A stretch of DNA of 64,000 nucleotides from Haloarcula ordinaria (GTDB taxonomy: Archaea > Halobacteriota > Halobacteria > Halobacteriales > Haloarculaceae), in the NCBI RefSeq assembly GCF_029338275.1, contig NZ_CP119789.1, positions 496,001 to 560,000 on the forward strand, read 5' to 3'. Positions 7,543 through 16,092 of the stretch are shown one piece after another (position 1 is the stretch's first letter; each line of letters begins with the position of its first letter). Made by a program: the position numbers and the translations under genes. A model generated the notes under the pieces. It was not told where the DNA came from and made no database searches. It worked only from the letters and a program-made list of their open reading frames with translations.

Positions 7543-9329
7543 TCAGCCCTCGCTCCGGTTGCGCAGGCGGGCGACGAGCAATCCGCCCTCGAAGAAGGCG
7601 ATGAGCACCCCGGCGACCGCGGCGGCGGCGGTGGCCTCCAGGCTGACCTGGTTCACCAGGCGGAACAGCGTCGGGTCCGGGCTTGCCAGGTAGCCCACGA
7701 CGATGCCCACCGCCCAGACGGGAAGGCGGGCCCGTCGGAGCGTGCGCCAGACCTGGACGCTGCCGTAGTAGTTCTTGTTGAGGTACGCCAGCAGTTCGAA
7801 GGCGACGATGATACTCCCGCCCAGCAGCATCGGCGTCGCGTTGCCCAGCCCGACCGAGGCCAGCGACTCGGTGACCACGGGCGGGAGCTGGGTGTAGTAG
7901 CCGGTCGGCACCGGCGCGGGGCTCACGAGGTAGCCGGCGAGGGCAGCGACGAGCCAGACGAACGGCCGGCGGGCCGCGGCCTCCTCGGCCGTCGGAATCG
8001 GCGAGCTCTCCCCGGTCCAGCGCAACAGGAGCAGTGTCCCCTCGAACAGGGCAATCATCGTCACGGCGACCATCAGCGGCGCCATCCCGGTCGGGTCGGG
8101 GCTGAAGACGAAGGCGATGGCGGCGAAGGCACCCCAGAAGTACAGCCGGCGGTCCTGGAGCCACTGGCGGGTCGTGACGCCCATCATGATGGCCAGCATC
8201 ACGAAGAGAGGAATCTGGAAGATGAGCGCGAAGAAGCCCAGCATCAGGATGATGAGGTTGAAGGTGTCGCCCAGGCCGAACGCGAGGTCGGCGGCCCGGT
8301 CGGAGTAGGTGATGAAGTAGTCGAACATCGCCCGCAGCACGGCGAAGTACGCGAAGCCGACGCCGATGGCCGCGAGCACGAGGCTCGTCGGGACCGCCGC
8401 GAGGTAGTAGCGGCGCTCGCGGGGGTAGAGCCCCGGTCGCATGAACAGGTACGTCTGGTAGACGAAGACGGGGAGCGCGGCGATGAAACCCACCAGCGAG
8501 GCGACCTTCAGGCGCGCGAGGATGAGCGCGAGCGGGCTGTAGACGTGCGGGCAGTCGGGGCCGGCCGCCGAGACGGTGTCCCCGGCGCCGACGGCGAAGG
8601 AACCACACGCCTCCGCCGGACCGTCGAGGAACGAGAACCAGAGGAACTGGATGAGCTCGTCCGAGGCCGGCAGCGCGATGATAGAGATAGCAGCCATCAC
8701 GCCGACGACGGTGAACAGGCGGATGGCCATCTCCTCGACGTGGTCGGCCAGCGGCATCTCCTGGTCGTCGGGAGCCCCCTGGTCGACGATCTCGTCGACG
8801 TCGTAGTCGTGTTCCGGCGGGGCCGGCGCAGCGCCGCCGGCGTCGCCGACGCCCGTCGGCTGGGGAATCCCCAGTCGGACGGGATGTCGGCGGGAATCGC
8901 GGCGGTGATCTTGCGCGGATCGCGCTCGAACAACGGCGGCTGCTGCTCGACAGGCAACCCGTATGGGCCTTTGACGGTCCGGGGCTCCGGCTCGTCGGTC
9001 GCCGACTCGTCGCTCGACTGTTCGTCGGTAGCAGCGGGGTCGTCCGTCTCGGTCTGGTCATCGGCCTCGTCGACGGACGCGTCCTCGGTGTCGTCGCTGG
9101 AGGTGTCCCCGGTGTCCTCGCTGGCTTCCTGGTCCGCTCCGTCTGTCGGCGAATCTTCGGGGCGCTCCTCCGACTCGTCGGGCCCGTCGGCACGCGGTGA
9201 GTCGTCACTCCCGTCCGCTGGCGGGTGCGGCGGCTCGTCGCCCCCCTCGTCCGAAGGGGGCATCGAGTCGTCACCCCCCTGGTCCGCACGCGGTGGGCTC
9301 GCGTCGTCGTCCGCGTTCCCGTCGGGCAT
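7543..9329 (-). CDS. tatC: TatC translocase subunit with acidic N-terminal extension (apparent frameshift)
   Basis: Membrane receptor subunit of the twin-arginine translocon. The TatC domain begins at MPLADHVEEMAIRL (8757) and runs through several membrane segments with typical TatC features (YPRERRYY, FQIPLFVMLA); extra hydrophobic segments extend the C-terminus to 7543. Coding continues upstream of 8757 in the same frame (about 40 codons, to roughly 8880) but with no start codon. A long Asp/Glu/Ser-rich N-terminal segment starting MPDGNADDD at 9329 lies in another frame. Adding one base in the CCCC run at 8869-8872 would join the two as SDWGIPQPTG, so I read this as one gene with a 1-bp deletion or sequencing error. 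An AT-rich box (AGTTTACAAC) precedes 9329. Confidence 0.8.
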
Positions 9330-9540
9330 CTGTCCCGGGTTTGGCGGTTGGTCGTTGTAAACTTTCTTTTCGCAGTCGTCACCGGCCGTCCGGAGACTGC
9401 CTGCTGGCTCGCAACGTGTGACCGCCAAGACAGCCCTCTAGTCGCCGGATTCCGGGCCTTTCTCAACCTCAGCCTCGGGCACGCGTCGGGCCTGCGCGAT
9501 GAACAAATTGATAACGCCGAGTAGACTATTTTCAGAGGAA
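9330..9540. promoter_or_regulatory. divergent promoter region of the two tatC genes
   Basis: The 211-bp gap between the two divergently oriented translocase genes. On the minus side, AAAGTTTACAAC (near 9354-9365) sits about 30 bp before the ATG at 9329. On the plus side, AT-rich stretches (CAAATTGATAA, about 9503-9513, and ACTATTTTC) precede the ATG at 9541. Shared regulation is plausible. No clear operator palindrome was found. Confidence 0.5.
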
Positions 9541-11739
9541 ATGGCGAGCCCGCTCGACGAGGACACCGTCAGGACGGTCCAGAACGGCCGTGCCACGCTG
9601 GGGTCGATGCTCCGCAGCGCACAGACGCACCTCCAGAAGGTGTTTATCGTCTTCGTCGTCGGGATGATCGGGACCATCATGGCCCTGCAGTACGGGGCCT
9701 GGGACCGCCTCCGGAACGACCTGCTGTACTCGCAGATGGACCTGACGACCCGCGAAGCGACGAGCATCGTCGCCGTCACGCCGTTCGACGTCATCCTGTT
9801 ACAGGTGAAGATCGGTGCCGTCATCGGCATCCTCATGTCGCTGCCGTTGCTGATCTACTTCGGTCGCGACGGGCTCCGCGAGCGCGGTTGGTGGCCCGCA
9901 GACAAGATTCCGGTCTGGAAGGGGGCCGTCTTCACCGTGGTCAGCCTGGCGCTCTTCTTCGGCGGGGTCGCCTACGCCTACGAGCTGTTCTTCCCCCTGA
10001 TGTTCGACTTCCTGGCCGGCGACGCGTTCAAGGCCGGGTTCACGCCGCAGTACTCCATCGTCAAGTGGTTCCAGTTCGTGTTCATGCTGGCGATCTCGTT
10101 CGGCCTGGCGGCCCAGCTCCCGCTGGTGATGACCGTCCTCTCGTACACCGAGATCGTCCCCTACGAGACCTTCCGCGACAAGTGGCGCCTCTCGGTGCTG
10201 GGCATCTTCGCGTTCGGCGCCCTGTTCTCCCCGCCGGACCCGTTCACGCAGATTATGTGGGCAGCACCGCTGTGTGGCCTCTACGGCATCAGCCTCGCGC
10301 TGGCGAAGCTGGCGATGCTCCTCCGTCGGTCCAGCGACCTCGTGAGCACGCGGACCGTTGCCCGCGAGCACTGGAACACCGTCCTGGGCGGCGCCGTGCT
10401 CGCCGGCGGCGCGGTGTACTACCTGCTCGCGACGCCCGCCTTCCAGTACGTCCAGGCGGTCGAAGCGGTCGCCGCACAGTACTCCTCGCGACTGACGGGG
10501 AACGTCCAGCCCCCGCAGTTGTTCGGCCTCCCGGCCGAGACGACGGCCATCGTCATCGCCGCACTCTTCGGCCTCGTCGGCGCCGTCGTCGTCCTCTACT
10601 ACCACGTGCTGGGCGCGCTGTCGGCCAACGCCGGCAGGGGGCCTATCGGCGACCCGGCGGCCATCGACATCGGCGAGTTGAACGCGTCTGCAGTCGAAGT
10701 CGCACCCCCGGAGGTCTTCGAGGAGATGACCGAGGAGGAGGCGCTGGCGCACGCCGACACGGCGCTCTCTGCCGACGACCGGGACAAGGCCCAGATGATA
10801 CTCGACCGCTGGGACATGGCCCACGAGGACGACGGCGAGGGCGGTGAGGGCGGCGCCGGTGTGGCAGGGAACGAGGACGACGCCGAGGACCAGGACGTCC
10901 TCACGTCGACCACCGCCGGGGTGTTCAACGCGTTCACCGAGGACGAGACCACCGAGGACGACATCGGCGGCTACTACTACGACATCCGCTTCATCCTGGA
11001 CTCCCTCGCCTCCAAGGCGTTCTGGATTCTGGGCATCTTCGGCGCCGTCCTGGCCGGGGCCTTCCTCTTTCTCTACCAGGGCGGCATCGGCGAGATACAG
11101 CGGACGTTCGTCAGCCGGCTCCCGCCGGAGATGGCCCAGGAGGTCAACATCGTCACGTTACACCCCGTCGAGCACCTCGTGTTCATTGTCAAGTTCTCGA
11201 CCATCCTCGGGGCCGTCTCGGTGATTCCGCTGGTGGCGTACTTCGCCTGGCCGGCGATGCGCGACCGGGGGCTCGTCGTCGGAAACCGGAACGTCCTGCT
11301 CGTCTGGGGCGGGACGCTGTTCGCCGCGCTCGTGGGCGGCAGTCTCGTGGGTTTCCTCTACGTCGCCCCGATGACCATCTCCGCCATCGCCTACGACCAG
11401 CTGCAGGCCAACATGGTCATCTCCTACCGGGTGAGCGACTTCGGCTGGCTCGTCTTCTTCCTCACCATCGGTATCGGCCTGCTGGCCGAGATTCCGGTGA
11501 CGATGTTCCTGTTCCACCGCGGCGGCATCATCCCGTTCGAGTTGATGTACAGCCGCTGGCGCGAGGTGGTCATCGCCATCGTCACCATCTCCGCCATCGT
11601 CTCGCCGAACGGCATCTTCACGATGTTCATCGTCGGCATCCCCACCGCGCTCGCGTACCTGCTGGGACTCGGTATCCTGTGGGTGTACACGCTCGGCGGG
11701 CGACGGACGCCGAAACGGCGGAGCGAGCCCGCCGACTGA
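9541..11739 (+). CDS. tatC2: double-TatC translocase (TatCt type)
   Basis: A 732-residue protein made of two TatC domains in tandem, a form characteristic of haloarchaea. The first TatC unit spans about residues 20-340 (LLQVKIGAVIGILMSLPLLIYF). An acidic cytoplasmic linker follows at about 380-470 (EEMTEEEALAHADTALS, EDDGEGGEGG). The second unit (about 480-725) repeats the pattern (VEHLVFIVKFSTILG, LAEIPVTMFLF). Haloarchaea route most secreted proteins through Tat, and this window itself encodes twin-arginine substrates. Start at 9541 (MASPLDEDTV) matches the family; an in-frame ATG at 9499 is less likely. Confidence 0.92.
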   Translation: MASPLDEDTVRTVQNGRATLGSMLRSAQTHLQKVFIVFVVGMIGTIMALQYGAWDRLRNDLLYSQMDLTTREATSIVAVTPFDVILLQVKIGAVIGILMSLPLLIYFGRDGLRERGWWPADKIPVWKGAVFTVVSLALFFGGVAYAYELFFPLMFDFLAGDAFKAGFTPQYSIVKWFQFVFMLAISFGLAAQLPLVMTVLSYTEIVPYETFRDKWRLSVLGIFAFGALFSPPDPFTQIMWAAPLCGLYGISLALAKLAMLLRRSSDLVSTRTVAREHWNTVLGGAVLAGGAVYYLLATPAFQYVQAVEAVAAQYSSRLTGNVQPPQLFGLPAETTAIVIAALFGLVGAVVVLYYHVLGALSANAGRGPIGDPAAIDIGELNASAVEVAPPEVFEEMTEEEALAHADTALSADDRDKAQMILDRWDMAHEDDGEGGEGGAGVAGNEDDAEDQDVLTSTTAGVFNAFTEDETTEDDIGGYYYDIRFILDSLASKAFWILGIFGAVLAGAFLFLYQGGIGEIQRTFVSRLPPEMAQEVNIVTLHPVEHLVFIVKFSTILGAVSVIPLVAYFAWPAMRDRGLVVGNRNVLLVWGGTLFAALVGGSLVGFLYVAPMTISAIAYDQLQANMVISYRVSDFGWLVFFLTIGIGLLAEIPVTMFLFHRGGIIPFELMYSRWREVVIAIVTISAIVSPNGIFTMFIVGIPTALAYLLGLGILWVYTLGGRRTPKRRSEPAD

Positions 11740-11782
11740 CGGCGGTTCCCGTTATGACGCCCGGAAGCCCGGGAACGCTGGA

Positions 11783-11814
11783 CTATTATAATACCCCAAG
11801 AATACCTACGTAAT
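11783..11814 (+). promoter_or_regulatory. promoter of the RHH-transporter pair
   Basis: TATTATAATA (11783-11792) is a strong archaeal TATA-like box about 25-30 bp upstream of the ATG at 11815, implying a leaderless or near-leaderless transcript. The TACGTA palindrome just before the start may be part of an operator for the RHH protein; that role is inferred. Confidence 0.6.
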
Positions 11815-11988
11815 ATGCCAAAGATAAGCGTCGAGGTGCCCGCCGAGCTGCTCGACGACCTCGACGAACACGTCGGTTCGGAGCGGAAGTTCGTCAACCG
11901 GAGTGAAGCCATCAGAGCCTCCATCAGGAAGACGCTCGACCAGCTCGACGACATCGACCAGCGGCAGGGACGACTCGACGATGAGTAG
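11815..11988 (+). CDS. ribbon-helix-helix (CopG-like) regulator
   Basis: A 57-residue protein starting MPKISVEVPAELLDDLDEHV, a basic-alternating beta strand followed by helix 1. NRSEAIRASIRKTL then gives the classical RHH second helix with its conserved NRSEAIR signature. Such proteins bind DNA as dimers and often regulate their own operon. The last codons overlap the next gene by 8 nt (ATGAGTAG, 11981-11988), so translation of the transporter is tightly coupled. A role in controlling that transporter is inferred from this arrangement. Confidence 0.85.
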   Translation: MPKISVEVPAELLDDLDEHVGSERKFVNRSEAIRASIRKTLDQLDDIDQRQGRLDDE

Positions 11989-12679
11989 CGACTGGGACGG
12001 CGGCATTCGGGTCGCCCTCGTCGCCCTGTTCGTCACCTCGCTCGTCGTCGCCCAGGTGACCGCCTCGAAACTCCTAGCGTTCGGGCTGCCGTTCTCGCTG
12101 CCGCTGGCCGGCGACACGCTCGTGATGCCGGGCGCGGCGCTGGCCTACGCGCTGACCTTCTTCGCTTCCGATTGCTACGCCGAACTGTACGGCCGTCGGG
12201 CGGCGACGGTCGTCGTCAACGTCGGCTTCGCGATGAACTTCGTGCTGCTGGCGCTGGTCTGGAGCACCATCCTCGCGCCCGGCCTGCCGCCGGCGGCCCA
12301 GCCCGTCGACCCCGAAGCGTTCCGTTCGGTGCTGGCGGCCAGTACCGGCATCGTCGTCGCCAGCCTCGCGGCCTACCTCGTCAGCCAGAACTGGGACGTG
12401 TTCGTCTTCCACCGCATCCGCGAGTACACCGACGGCGAGTACCTCTGGCTGCGCAACATCGGCTCGACGGCCTCCAGCCAGTTGCTCGACACGGTCATCT
12501 TTATCGGCGTCGGCTTCGTCCTCTTCCAGGGCGTCCCGCTCGGTGCGGCGCTGTCGCTCGTAGTCGGCCAGTACGTCCTGAAGCTGCTCATCGCGCTGCT
12601 CGATACGCCCTTCGTCTACGCCGTCGTCAGATTCGCACGCGGCCAGCGAGAGGAGCCTGCTGCGCCAGCAGTTCAGTAA
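11981..12679 (+). CDS. queuosine/archaeosine precursor transporter (YhhQ/VUT family)
   Basis: Integral membrane protein of 232 residues with about six hydrophobic segments and the family signature ASKLLAFG near the N-terminus, with SDCYAELYGRRAA and the C-terminal SQLLDTVIFIGVGF region. In bacteria the family imports preQ0/preQ1. In an archaeon the likely cargo is a 7-deazaguanine precursor for archaeosine in tRNA. Start at 11981 (MSSDWDGG) overlaps the RHH gene; an upstream in-frame start at 11903 would lie inside that gene. Substrate is inferred from family. Confidence 0.87.
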   Translation: MSSDWDGGIRVALVALFVTSLVVAQVTASKLLAFGLPFSLPLAGDTLVMPGAALAYALTFFASDCYAELYGRRAATVVVNVGFAMNFVLLALVWSTILAPGLPPAAQPVDPEAFRSVLAASTGIVVASLAAYLVSQNWDVFVFHRIREYTDGEYLWLRNIGSTASSQLLDTVIFIGVGFVLFQGVPLGAALSLVVGQYVLKLLIALLDTPFVYAVVRFARGQREEPAAPAVQ

Positions 12680-12681
12680 TC

Positions 12682-13479
12682 TTACTCCGCGGGTGCCGCG
12701 AACGCGTACCGCGGTTTCACGTCGTCGATGCGCACGTCGAGCGTCTCGCCCTCTGCGACGTCGCTGACGAAGACGGTAAAGTTCTCCACCTTCGCGATAC
12801 CGTCGCCCTCCTCGCCGATGTCCTCGATGGTCACCTCGACGACGTCTCCCTCACGGACCGGTGCAGTCAGGCGGTTCTTCGCGACGAGATAGAGCTCCGA
12901 AGAGGAGTCCCGCGAGGCGTCGGGCCGGACCTCGCGGACGTACTCGAACTCCGGTTCGATGTCGGCGATGAGGTCGTCTAAGTCCTGGCCGTCGAACACC
13001 TTCGCACAGAAGTCCCCCTCCGAGGCGAGCAGGTCGGTCGCGACCTCGAAGGCCTGCTGGACGAGGTGGACCGACCGGGCGTGGTCGAGGTCGTACTCGC
13101 CGGTCATGTTCGGTGCCATGTCCGAGAGGACCACGTCGACGGGGCCGCCCAGCGAATCGTCGGCCTCGACGCCGAGCACCTCGCGGATCTCGGCCTTGGT
13201 GCTGTCGTCGGTCATGTCCCCGCGGACGTAGTGGACCGTGGGCTCGGAGTCCTCGAGGGCCTCGATGCGCTGTCGGTCGACGCCGACGACGGTCCCGCGC
13301 TCGCCGACGCCCTCGGCGGCGACCTGCAGCCAGCCGCCGGGTGCCGCGCCCAGGTCGACGACGGTCCGACCCTCGCCGAGCAACCCGGCCGTCTCGTCGA
13401 GTTGCTTGAGTTTGTACGCCGACCGGGCGCGGTAGCCCTCCTGCTTGGCCCGGTTGTAGTAGTCGTCTTTCCCGCTCAT
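12682..13479 (-). CDS. rlmE: FtsJ/RlmE-type 23S rRNA 2'-O-methyltransferase with TRAM domain
   Basis: SAM-dependent ribose methyltransferase acting on 23S rRNA. The 265-residue protein starts [20 protein letters not shown] and includes the SAM-binding [15 protein letters not shown] (about 40-55), the catalytic-region [17 protein letters not shown], and a lysine in [16 protein letters not shown]-binding domain occupies about 200-260, the haloarchaeal architecture. Start at 13479 rather than 13599 because the extra 40 residues are not family-like. It ends 3 bp from the stop of the convergent transporter gene. Confidence 0.92.
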   Translation of the reverse strand: MSGKDDYYNRAKQEGYRARSAYKLKQLDETAGLLGEGRTVVDLGAAPGGWLQVAAEGVGERGTVVGVDRQRIEALEDSEPTVHYVRGDMTDDSTKAEIREVLGVEADDSLGGPVDVVLSDMAPNMTGEYDLDHARSVHLVQQAFEVATDLLASEGDFCAKVFDGQDLDDLIADIEPEFEYVREVRPDASRDSSSELYLVAKNRLTAPVREGDVVEVTIEDIGEEGDGIAKVENFTVFVSDVAEGETLDVRIDDVKPRYAFAAPAE

Positions 13480-13593
13480 TTGACCGGAGTAGTCCGTCGA
13501 CGTGGTTATGGGTGTTGTTTCGCCGGGCACGGTCGCCGGATGCCGCGAGACGGCGAGTAGCGTGCCTCTCGGTCGTGGTGCTCCCCAAATTTC

Positions 13594-13664
13594 CACCACA
13601 CGCGTGCGACTCGCGGCTCACTTCGTTCACCGCTCGTTCAACCGCGCGCTTCTCGGTCGCAGTG
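13594..13664. repeat. 71-bp direct repeat, copy 1
   Basis: First of two identical 71-bp copies in the rlmE-pcna intergenic region, with a period of 91 bp. It begins CACCACACGCGTGCGACTCG and ends CTTCTCGGTCGCAGTG. It contains GGCTCACTTCGTTCACCG, a motif that tends to recur in haloarchaeal non-coding DNA. The other copy is at 13685-13755. Confidence 0.85.
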
Positions 13665-13684
13665 TTCGGTTGTCCCCATCGTGA

Positions 13685-13755
13685 CACCACACGCGTGCGA
13701 CTCGCGGCTCACTTCGTTCACCGCTCGTTCAACCGCGCGCTTCTCGGTCGCAGTG
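13685..13755. repeat. 71-bp direct repeat, copy 2
   Basis: Exact second copy of the 13594-13664 repeat, separated from it by a unique 20-bp spacer. It ends about 35 bp before the AT-rich promoter box of pcna, so it could influence pcna expression or be a neutral duplication. Confidence 0.85.
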
Positions 13756-13785
13756 CTCCCTCGAAGCGCGCGTGCGCGTATTCAA

Positions 13786-13800
13786 TGAGGGACTTTTTAA
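13786..13800 (+). promoter_or_regulatory. pcna promoter box
   Basis: GGGACTTTTTAACGG gives an AT-rich TATA-like element 30-40 bp upstream of the ATG at 13827, immediately after the duplicated 71-bp block. A short leader of some 10 nt is likely. Confidence 0.5.
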
Positions 13801-13826
13801 CGGATGGGGGCGTAGCCCGGCCCAAG

Positions 13827-14570
13827 ATGTTCAACGCCATCGTGAGCGCGGACACGCTCCAGGCGGCTCTCGACTCGGTGAGCGTGCTGGTGGACGAGTG
13901 CAAGATCCACCTGGAAGAAGACGGGCTGGAGATTCGGGCGGTGGACCCCGCCAACGTGGGGATGGTGGACCTGCGTCTCGAGGCGGCGGCCTTCGAGTCT
14001 TACGAGACCGACGGCGGCCTCATCGGCGTCAACCTCTCGCGACTGGAAGATATCGCTGGGATGGCCGACGCCGGTCAGGTCGTCCACCTGGAACTCGACG
14101 AGAAGACGCGCAAGCTCCACATCGCCATCGACGGCCTGGAGTACACGCTGGCGCTCATCGACCCCGACTCCATCCGACAGGAGCCGGACCTGCCGGACCT
14201 CGACCTCGCCGCGCACATCGTCATCGAGGGCAAAGACATCAACCGCGCGGTCAAGGCCGCCGACATGGTCTCGGACCACATCGCGCTGGGTGTCGACACC
14301 GCCGAGGAACTGTTCTACGTCGACGCCGAGGGCGACACCGACGACGTCCACCTCGAGCTCACCAAGGACGACCTCATCGACCTCACACCTGGGGACGCCC
14401 ACTCGCTGTTCTCGCTCGATTACCTGAAGAACATGAACAAGGCCATCCCGAAGGACGCGGAGGTCGAGATGGAACTGGGCGAGGAGTTCCCCGTCAAGAT
14501 GCACTTCAGCTTCGCCGAGGGCCAGGGCCGCGTCACCTACATGCTCGCCCCGCGCATCCAGAGCGAGTAG
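13827..14570 (+). CDS. pcn: DNA polymerase sliding clamp PCNA
   Basis: Processivity clamp that encircles DNA as a homotrimer and recruits polymerase, ligase, FEN1 and other partners. The 247-residue protein starts [20 protein letters not shown] and keeps the landmark [12 protein letters not shown] and the C-terminal [12 protein letters not shown] that positions PIP-box partners. It is very acidic, as usual for haloarchaea, and of standard length. The start is the ATG at 13827; upstream in-frame sequence comes from the 71-bp repeats. A hydrolase gene begins 10 bp after its stop, so the two may be co-transcribed. Confidence 0.96.
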   Translation: MFNAIVSADTLQAALDSVSVLVDECKIHLEEDGLEIRAVDPANVGMVDLRLEAAAFESYETDGGLIGVNLSRLEDIAGMADAGQVVHLELDEKTRKLHIAIDGLEYTLALIDPDSIRQEPDLPDLDLAAHIVIEGKDINRAVKAADMVSDHIALGVDTAEELFYVDAEGDTDDVHLELTKDDLIDLTPGDAHSLFSLDYLKNMNKAIPKDAEVEMELGEEFPVKMHFSFAEGQGRVTYMLAPRIQSE

Positions 14571-14580
14571 TCGGTCACCG

Positions 14581-15444
14581 ATGGGGGTGACGCCACCGGG
14601 CGGGACGGACGACCCCGAAGTCTGTCGAATCGGGGAGCGGCAGGTCGCCTACGAGACGGGCGGTGATCCGACCGGGCGGCCCGTCCTCTTCTGTCACGGC
14701 ACGCCGGGGTCGCGCCTGCTCGTCCGCCTCCTCGAAGGTCCCGCCGCCGAACTCGGCCTCCGCCTCGTCGCCCCTGACCGGCCGGGTATCGGCGCGTCCG
14801 ACCCGTCGGACGGCGGTATCGAGGCCTGGACGGACGACGTGCGTGCGCTCTTCTCACACCTCGGTATCGACAGCGCCGAAGTCCTCGGGTTCTCCGGCGG
14901 CGCGCCATACGCGCTCGCCTGCCATCGGTTGCCGGCCGTCGACCACGTGACGCTGGCCGGCGGCGTCGGCCCACCCGCCGTCGGCGACGTGGGGCGGACA
15001 CAGCGCGTACTGGAGTCCCTCGCCAGGACGACGCCCTGGTTGCTCGGGCCGCTGCTCCGACTGCAGCGACTGGTCCTCGCCCGCCGCGACCCCTCGGCGG
15101 CTCTGGATCTCCTCGCCGCACGGCCGCCCGACCATCGGAGGCTGACCGACGCGGAGGTCGCGGGACTGGTCAAGGCGGACCTGCTGGCAGCCACGGCCCA
15201 GGGCACCGCGACGCTGGTCGAAGCGTTCGCGACGCTCGGGCGGCCGTGGCCGTTCGCCCTCGGCGACGTTGAAGTGCCGGTCACCGTCGTCCAGGGCCGG
15301 CGCGACGGGAACGTCCCGCCGGAGACGGGCCCGGCGCTCGTCGAGCACCTCCCCGATGCCACGCACCGGCCTGTCGAGGCGGACCACCTCGGGTCGCTGC
15401 TGGCCAGCGTCCAGTACCTCCACGCCAGTCCGACGCACGTCTGA
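14581..15444 (+). CDS. alpha/beta hydrolase
   Basis: Serine hydrolase fold of 287 residues. Visible are the oxyanion-region HGTPGSR (about 39-45), APDRPGIGASD, the nucleophile elbow GFSGGAP with Ser105, and a C-terminal His in EADHLGSLL. These give a plausible Ser-Asp-His triad. Substrate cannot be predicted. It starts 10 bp after pcna and may share its transcript, although no functional link to the clamp is evident. Confidence 0.87.
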   Translation: MGVTPPGGTDDPEVCRIGERQVAYETGGDPTGRPVLFCHGTPGSRLLVRLLEGPAAELGLRLVAPDRPGIGASDPSDGGIEAWTDDVRALFSHLGIDSAEVLGFSGGAPYALACHRLPAVDHVTLAGGVGPPAVGDVGRTQRVLESLARTTPWLLGPLLRLQRLVLARRDPSAALDLLAARPPDHRRLTDAEVAGLVKADLLAATAQGTATLVEAFATLGRPWPFALGDVEVPVTVVQGRRDGNVPPETGPALVEHLPDATHRPVEADHLGSLLASVQYLHASPTHV

Positions 15445-15480
15445 CGTAGCGTTTTGTGGGTCGGCCACGAACCGACCCCC

Positions 15481-16092
15481 ATGGAGAACCTCGGGGACGC
15501 CTACGATGGCCGCCGCTGGGAGGGCCGTGACCGCCGGCGAGTGGTCGCCGGGGTCGCACTCTCGGTCGTCGGTGCGCTGGCCGTCGTCCTCGCGATACTC
15601 ATCGCCACCACGCCGCTTGCGGATTTCTTCGGCGCGACAGACATCCGCGCCGCAGAGAAACTCGCCGGGACCGTCGGTGGCCTGGGTATCCCGGCGATGT
15701 TCCTCGGCGTCGTCGCCGTCCTGCCGTCGAGTCGAGGCGAACAGGTCGGCGTGGCGGCGGGAGCCGGCCTCTGTCTGGCCGGGCTGGCGCTGTTCCAGGT
15801 GGCCTACCCCTACGACTGGACGACCGGCCCGCGGACGCTCGCCTTCGAGACGACGATTCTGTACTTCCTCGGCGCCTGCCTGGCGTTCTGGTTCGTCTTC
15901 ACCGCGATGGCGAGCTTCCGGCTTCGGAACAACCCACAGGGCACAGTGCGGCTGGAACTCAAGCACAAGGGCGAGTCGAAGACGGTCCACGTCTCCCCCG
16001 AGGAGTACCGGCGCTACGCCGACGCGGTCCGCAGCGACGGCGGCGAGACCGAACAGGTCATCCGGGAGCTCGAGTCGCGACTCGAGGATTAG
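15481..16092 (+). CDS. four-span haloarchaeal membrane protein (DUF7139-like)
   Basis: A 203-residue protein beginning MENLGDAYDGRRWEGRDRRR. Four hydrophobic helices (about 20-150) are followed by a hydrophilic tail with HVSPEEYRRYADAVRSDGG. It resembles a haloarchaeal-only membrane family (I think DUF7139, unverified), and no function is claimed. Start at 15481 sits downstream of a GTTTTGTG box. Its stop overlaps the convergent lipoprotein stop by 4 nt. Confidence 0.75.
   Translation: MENLGDAYDGRRWEGRDRRRVVAGVALSVVGALAVVLAILIATTPLADFFGATDIRAAEKLAGTVGGLGIPAMFLGVVAVLPSSRGEQVGVAAGAGLCLAGLALFQVAYPYDWTTGPRTLAFETTILYFLGACLAFWFVFTAMASFRLRNNPQGTVRLELKHKGESKTVHVSPEEYRRYADAVRSDGGETEQVIRELESRLED

Noticed and set aside
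7538..9466. A 642-residue minus-strand open frame spanning the whole tatC gene
   Set aside because: It is Arg/Pro/Thr-rich in the style of a shadow frame of high-G+C DNA, while the TatC motifs lie in a different frame.
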